The position numbers were made by a program, and so were the translations under genes. The notes beneath the pieces are model-generated. The model did not search any database. It had not been told where the DNA came from and saw nothing but the letters and a program-made list of their open reading frames with translations. DNA of 64,000 bases from Accumulibacter sp. (GTDB lineage Bacteria > Pseudomonadota > Gammaproteobacteria > Burkholderiales > Rhodocyclaceae): positions 2,790,001 through 2,854,000 of the forward strand of contig NZ_JAZKUG010000001.1 in assembly GCF_036625195.1 (NCBI RefSeq), in the 5' to 3' direction. Positions 60,064 through 64,000 of this stretch are shown piece after piece. Positions within the stretch are counted from its first letter, which is position 1, and each line of letters starts with the position of its first letter.

Positions 60064-60954
60064 ATGAACACCCACCACACCGCCGTTACCAGCCTCGGTC
60101 GCCTCGCCATCGCCTGTACCGTCCTGGCGCTCGCCGCCTGCGGCAAACCGGAGCCGCCGAAGATCGCTTTTGCCTCCTACGACCAGAGCCACCATTCCAA
60201 AATGGATCTGGCGCAGGTCGACCACAAGTTCCCGATCGCGCCGGCAGAGCTGGCCCGGGTGACCCCGGAGTATCTGGCGACGCTCGACCAGGAACAGCTC
60301 GACCAGATCTACGCCCGCCTGCCGGCCGGACCGATTCCCGATGGTGCCTTCGATGGTCGCATCCTGCTGCCGCGTGGCGAGAGCGGCAAGTTCCGCCTGT
60401 CGGAGATCGTCGGTGGCTTTGCCGGCAGCGTACTGCACCTGAAGGGGCTGGTCGTCGAAGATGTCGGCGAGACGCTGTGGCGCGGCAAGGTCTTCTATCG
60501 CGATGAACGGGTGCTGCGCAACCGCATCGAGGATCTCTCGCTGCTGAAGAAGGCCGGCCTGGTCGAGGGCGAACCGGCAAGGATGAGCTACGGTGGCAAG
60601 GAAACCTGGCTACTCTTCCCCGCCAAGCTCTACTGTGGTCAGAGCCTGCTCGACGCCCGTCGCGAGTCGATCATCATCGACTACTTCTTCAGCGACGAGA
60701 TCGCCGGTTACCAGGAGAAACCCGACTATCTCGCCGGCCGTCGCGGCCTGCGCGTGCGCGACGAGATCCGCATGATCCGTCCCGGTTTCTACCTCGGGCG
60801 GGCCTACCTCGACCGTGGCTTTGCGCTCAACTTCACCCTCTACGACAAGGTCACCGATGACCGGCTGCGCGACGAGTTCGTCCGCACCGGCAAGGTGCAG
60901 CAGGAGTGCTGGCCGGGGACGCAGGTGCGGAAGCCTGCTGCCGCCGCTTCCTGA
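60064..60954 (+). CDS. Hypothetical lipoprotein of the cytochrome operon
   Basis: A 296-residue protein with a lipobox LALAACGKPE (Cys about residue 22). The sequence is beta-rich, with charged parts such as ADRR and DEIRMIRPGFYLGRAYLDRG, and has no family I recognise; a remote similarity to lipid- or heme-carrying periplasmic proteins cannot be judged by eye. It starts 19 bases after the first cytochrome gene and is followed by the second, so it is part of the same system, perhaps anchoring the cytochromes to the outer membrane. Confidence 0.75.
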   Translation: MNTHHTAVTSLGRLAIACTVLALAACGKPEPPKIAFASYDQSHHSKMDLAQVDHKFPIAPAELARVTPEYLATLDQEQLDQIYARLPAGPIPDGAFDGRILLPRGESGKFRLSEIVGGFAGSVLHLKGLVVEDVGETLWRGKVFYRDERVLRNRIEDLSLLKKAGLVEGEPARMSYGGKETWLLFPAKLYCGQSLLDARRESIIIDYFFSDEIAGYQEKPDYLAGRRGLRVRDEIRMIRPGFYLGRAYLDRGFALNFTLYDKVTDDRLRDEFVRTGKVQQECWPGTQVRKPAAAAS

Positions 60955-60992
60955 TCGCGGCCGGCATCGGCAGGCGAAAGTGAAGGTGCCCG

Positions 60993-63158
60993 ATGAGCCC
61001 GCGGTATTCGCGGCGTATCTTGCCGGCAGTGGTGCTCGGGCTGGCCTGCGCGTTGACGACGGCATCCGGCAGCAGCGCGGCTGAGCGTGGGGTGCCGGCC
61101 TGGGTGGTCGACCCGACCCGTCCGGGCGACAACCTGCCGCGCCATGGACGTTCGCTCTTCGACCGCCTGTTTGCCGTCAGCCGCGGCGGCCCAGCGGAGA
61201 TCGAGCTGCCGGTGCCGTTCTCTGCCCTGCTGGCGCGCATCGAGGCGCAGCTGCAGCCGGCAGCCGACGGCTCACTGCCGGCGGTGAAGAGCGTCCTCAT
61301 TCCGCTCGGTCGCTCGCTGCAGCGCACGGCGGCTGCTCCCGACTACTTCGCGTTCCCCCGTGTCGTCGCCGCCGTCGACCGCCCACCGGCGAATGCTGCT
61401 GCGCTCCTGCTCAAGGACCGCTTGTACATCGGCTATCAGGAACGCTCGGCTGTGCTCGAGGTGATCAGCTACAACGAGGAGGAGGGGCGCTTCGAGTTCC
61501 AGCTCGTCAAGGACTACCGCACGGGCGGCAGGCCGCGCGTCTTCTACGCCAACAGGATGTTGTGCTTCGCCTGTCATCAGAACGGCGCGCCGATCTTTGC
61601 CCGGGCGCTGTGGGATGAAACCAACGCCAATCCACGCCTCGCCAGCGAGTTGCTGGCCAGTGGCGGCAGCTTCCACGGCATCACCGCCAAGCGCGGCGTC
61701 GATCTGCCCTACACCATTGACAACGCCAGCGACCGCGCCAACGGTTTCGCGCTGACGCAGCTGCTCTGGCGCCAGGGCTGCGGCGACGCCGAGCCGGCAG
61801 CGCAGCGCTGTCGCGCGGGATTGTTCGCCGCCAGCCTGCGCTACGCGCTATCGGGCGGCCAGCTCTGGCCGGGCGACGCGACCTTTGCCGACGCGGTCGC
61901 CGCACCGCTCATTCGCGAAGCGCGTCGCCGCTGGCCGCAGGGCCTCGCGATCGGCAACGCCGACCTGCCGAATCGCGACCCGCTGGCCGGCGTCGCCGAG
62001 CTGCCGGCCAACCCGGCGCGGCGTGCCGGCCTGTCGCATGTCGCGGTTGCCTTCGACCCGCTGCTGCCGCGGGCAGCCGTCGACATCTGGCAACCGGAAG
62101 CACCCGATGCGCTGCGACGCGTCACCGCCGGTCTGGCTGAGTTCATCTCCGAAGCCGACCGGCAGCGGTTGGCGGCGATCCTCGCTGGCGCCGCGCCGGT
62201 CGCCGGCAGCGAGATCAGGCTGGCGTGCCGCTTCGAGGAAGATGCTGCCGGCAGTCTGCGCGCGTTCCGTTGCACCGGCCCGGGAAACGGCGTCGTCGAA
62301 GGCCAGGTGGAATTGCGCGGCGGGCGGCCTCGGGCTGGCTTGCTGACGCGCCTCACGCTGCCCGGCGGTACGGCGCTGACCGGCATCGAGCTGGTCACCA
62401 GCGGCAAGCCGACGACGACGCGGGCGACCCTGCGCCCGCGCCGTGCAGGCACCAACGCAGGCGGCAACGGGTTGCCGCGCACCGCCGCCGGCGATGCCAT
62501 CGTCGGCCTCGACCTGACGCTTGCTGCAGACCGCGACAGCGGTGAGATGGGCATCCGCCTGCGCCACGATTTCGCCGTCGCACAGCGGGCGATCGACCGC
62601 CTGCTCACCGGCCCGGCGGCTGCCGCGCTCTTCGGCGCGGCGCCTTTCCCGCGGCAGCCGCTGTTGCAGGCCCTGTTTGCCGAACTCGGCGCACCGCTGC
62701 CGGCCGCTTGCTGCCAGGCGGCAGCCCTGCTGCCACCGGCGCGCCTCGAGGTGGCCGCCGTCGCCCCGGAAGCGGCCGGCAGCGACGCGGCCAGCCGCGG
62801 TTTCCAGCCGTATTGCGCCGCCTGCCACCAGAGCGCCGAGACCTTCCCGCCCAATTTCCTGCAAGGCAATGCCGAGGAAGTGACGGCCAGGTTGCGTCAC
62901 TGCGCACCGCGCCTTTACGTGCGCCTGGCGATGGCCGACGAGCCACCGGCGCGGCGGCAGAAAACGCCGATGCCGCCGGAGAGCCTGTTGCCGGTCTTTG
63001 GCAGCGACATCGACGGCTGGCGCAACAGTCCGGCGCGCAAGGCGCTGCTGGCGCAGGTGGGCGACTGGCTGCGCGCCGAGAACGGGCAGGAGCCGCGGCT
63101 CGAAGGCCTGCTAGCCGGCGGCTACGAAGCCTTGCGGCCGTGCCTGCCGGCACATTGA
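60993..63158 (+). CDS. Diheme cytochrome c-like protein
   Basis: A 721-residue exported protein with a signal peptide (PAVVLGLACALTTASGSSAA) and two heme motifs: CFACH (about residue 190) and CAACH (about 608). The N-terminal half has FYANRMLCFACHQNGAPIFA, a pattern of unusual cytochromes in which the heme lies inside a large globular domain; the C-terminal part (YCAACHQSAETFPPNFLQG) looks like a cytochrome c class I module. Third gene of the operon. Function unknown. Confidence 0.8.
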   Translation: MSPRYSRRILPAVVLGLACALTTASGSSAAERGVPAWVVDPTRPGDNLPRHGRSLFDRLFAVSRGGPAEIELPVPFSALLARIEAQLQPAADGSLPAVKSVLIPLGRSLQRTAAAPDYFAFPRVVAAVDRPPANAAALLLKDRLYIGYQERSAVLEVISYNEEEGRFEFQLVKDYRTGGRPRVFYANRMLCFACHQNGAPIFARALWDETNANPRLASELLASGGSFHGITAKRGVDLPYTIDNASDRANGFALTQLLWRQGCGDAEPAAQRCRAGLFAASLRYALSGGQLWPGDATFADAVAAPLIREARRRWPQGLAIGNADLPNRDPLAGVAELPANPARRAGLSHVAVAFDPLLPRAAVDIWQPEAPDALRRVTAGLAEFISEADRQRLAAILAGAAPVAGSEIRLACRFEEDAAGSLRAFRCTGPGNGVVEGQVELRGGRPRAGLLTRLTLPGGTALTGIELVTSGKPTTTRATLRPRRAGTNAGGNGLPRTAAGDAIVGLDLTLAADRDSGEMGIRLRHDFAVAQRAIDRLLTGPAAAALFGAAPFPRQPLLQALFAELGAPLPAACCQAAALLPPARLEVAAVAPEAAGSDAASRGFQPYCAACHQSAETFPPNFLQGNAEEVTARLRHCAPRLYVRLAMADEPPARRQKTPMPPESLLPVFGSDIDGWRNSPARKALLAQVGDWLRAENGQEPRLEGLLAGGYEALRPCLPAH

Positions 63159-63189
63159 ACGACACGCTCGACGCTGCGGAGAGAGAAAG

Positions 63190-64000
63190 ATGAACGACAG
63201 CCAGACCCCGCCGGTGGACAACCCCTGGAAGAGGCGCTTCATCATCCTCTTACTCGTCACCGTGATCATCCCGGCGTTCGTCGCCCTGTGGCTGCTGCGC
63301 CGCTTCGGCGAGGACGTGCCGGTGGACCACGAAAGCGCCGTCGAGCATTTCAAGTACGGCTCGACCGGCGGCGAGCACGAGATGGGCTTTCCCTACTGGA
63401 TCTGGCGCGCGCTGCCCGAGGTGTGTCCGCAGTACCTGCCGGGCCGCGGCTACCAGTCGCTCGGCATGGTCTTCGAGAAGAATGCCGACGGCAGCGAGCG
63501 CGACGTCCCGGTCGGCACTTCGCGCCGCCGCTACCAGGGAATCGACCGCGTCTTCGTCAACTGCGCCGTCTGCCACACGAGCACCGTGCGCGTTGCCGCC
63601 GACCAGCCGGCGCAGATCATTCTCGGCATGCCGGCGGCGACGTTCAACATGAAGGCTTTCGAGGAATTCTTCTTCCGCTGCGCGGCCGATCCGAAGTTTT
63701 CCAAGGAGTACATCCTGCCCGAGATCGAGCGCCAAGGTGGCCAACTCGACCTGCTCGACCGCATGCTCGTTTACCCGCTGGCGATCGCCATCATGCGCGA
63801 CCGGGTGCTCGCGCTCGCCGGCCGTTTCGACTGGGTCTTCAGGCAGCACGAGTGGGGGCCGGGGCGCGTCGATACCTTCAACTCGGCCAAGGTCATCTTC
63901 AACTTCCCGATGGCGCACCTCGACCCGCGCGAGTTCGATGCGCCGGCCGACTTCCCGTCGATCTGGCAGCAGCGGCAGCGCAAGGAGCCGCGCGAGATGC
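63190..64000 (+). CDS. Membrane-anchored cytochrome c, 3' end outside window
   Basis: The first 270 codons of a gene cut by the window edge. An N-terminal membrane helix (FIILLLVTVIIPAFVALWLL) is followed by a periplasmic domain with the heme motif CAVCHTSTVRV (about residue 132) and the segment WGPGRVDTFNSAKVIFNFPM. This segment resembles the area around the first heme in RoxA/RoxB-like diheme proteins, so a second CxxCH is expected beyond the edge. AGAGAAAG lies before ATG 63190. It is the fourth gene of the cytochrome operon. Confidence 0.8.
   Translation, partial: MNDSQTPPVDNPWKRRFIILLLVTVIIPAFVALWLLRRFGEDVPVDHESAVEHFKYGSTGGEHEMGFPYWIWRALPEVCPQYLPGRGYQSLGMVFEKNADGSERDVPVGTSRRRYQGIDRVFVNCAVCHTSTVRVAADQPAQIILGMPAATFNMKAFEEFFFRCAADPKFSKEYILPEIERQGGQLDLLDRMLVYPLAIAIMRDRVLALAGRFDWVFRQHEWGPGRVDTFNSAKVIFNFPMAHLDPREFDAPADFPSIWQQRQRKEPREM

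Noticed and set aside
57534..60146. 870-codon open frame opposite the large cytochrome
   Set aside because: Shadow of the cytochrome gene; no motif, and the plus strand has CxxCH sites and a strong ribosome binding site.

Overview
The window is high-GC betaproteobacterial DNA that best fits the Rhodocyclales, most likely a 'Candidatus Accumulibacter' relative. The evidence is the rplM-rpsI-argC-erpA neighbourhood, PEP-CTERM proteins, a cytochrome b-ferredoxin reductase fusion of the kind discussed for Accumulibacter, and dense c-type cytochromes with a heme-copper oxidase locus. This placement is inferred from gene content only.

Layout. (1) 1-9.3 kb is the right end of an integrated element. 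It runs from a RES-domain protein and an IS110 remnant through a tightly coupled leftward operon (AlpA-type regulator, primase-like protein, DUF3987 protein, TubC-like protein, overlapping small genes), then antitoxin-like small genes and a tyrosine recombinase. It ends in a tRNA-Thr(CGT) 3' fragment that looks like the attachment site. (2) 9.5-14.5 kb holds a second integrase fragment, a secreted alpha-amylase with a large internal deletion, a complete secreted isoamylase and a frameshifted short-chain dehydrogenase. (3) 14.8-20.8 kb holds a membrane protein with a DUF2059-like domain, a nest of insertion sequences (a DruA-domain/IS4 transposase element inside an IS21 remnant, beside an IS1182 remnant) and an Xre-RES toxin-antitoxin pair. 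(4) 21-34.8 kb is mostly ordinary chromosome: citrate synthase, nitronate monooxygenase, an SRPBCC/beta-propeller/MoaD-like operon, a large 2OG-Fe(II) oxygenase, a Vgb-like propeller, RhlE helicase, a lipoprotein, a DMT transporter and a broken small secreted protein.

(5) 35-54.3 kb is respiratory: a divergent heme-copper oxidase subunit I-like protein with a TlpA-like thioredoxin, a diheme cytochrome c, and then an insertion-like segment with two PEP-CTERM proteins (one a zincin with a lectin-like domain). This segment is flanked by a 121-bp duplication of the reductase gene's 3' end. Next come two paralogous cytochrome b fusions in one operon, one ending in a ferredoxin/flavin reductase and the other in two 4Fe-4S motifs plus an MvhD-like domain. 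That operon has a predicted FNR/DNR class II promoter. Beyond it lies a leftward operon of a small membrane subunit, CuA subunit II, a subunit I without the usual His-Tyr tyrosine, CtaB, SCO and NikR, also preceded by an FNR/DNR-type site. Two CtaA-like genes are divergent from it. (6) 54.4-57.2 kb is housekeeping: erpA, argC, rpsI, rplM. (7) 57.4-64 kb is a four-gene operon of large c-type cytochromes and a lipoprotein, cut by the right window edge.

How the parts may work together: the two cytochrome b fusions look built to exchange electrons between the quinone pool and soluble carriers (NAD(P)H, iron-sulfur proteins) when oxygen is low. The oxidase-like operon may reduce O2 or, given its altered active site and upstream site, NO. 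Both functions are inferences. The most unusual items are the cytochrome b-MvhD fusion with its promoter, the oxidase without its tyrosine, the zincin-lectin PEP-CTERM protein and the cytochrome cluster at the right edge.
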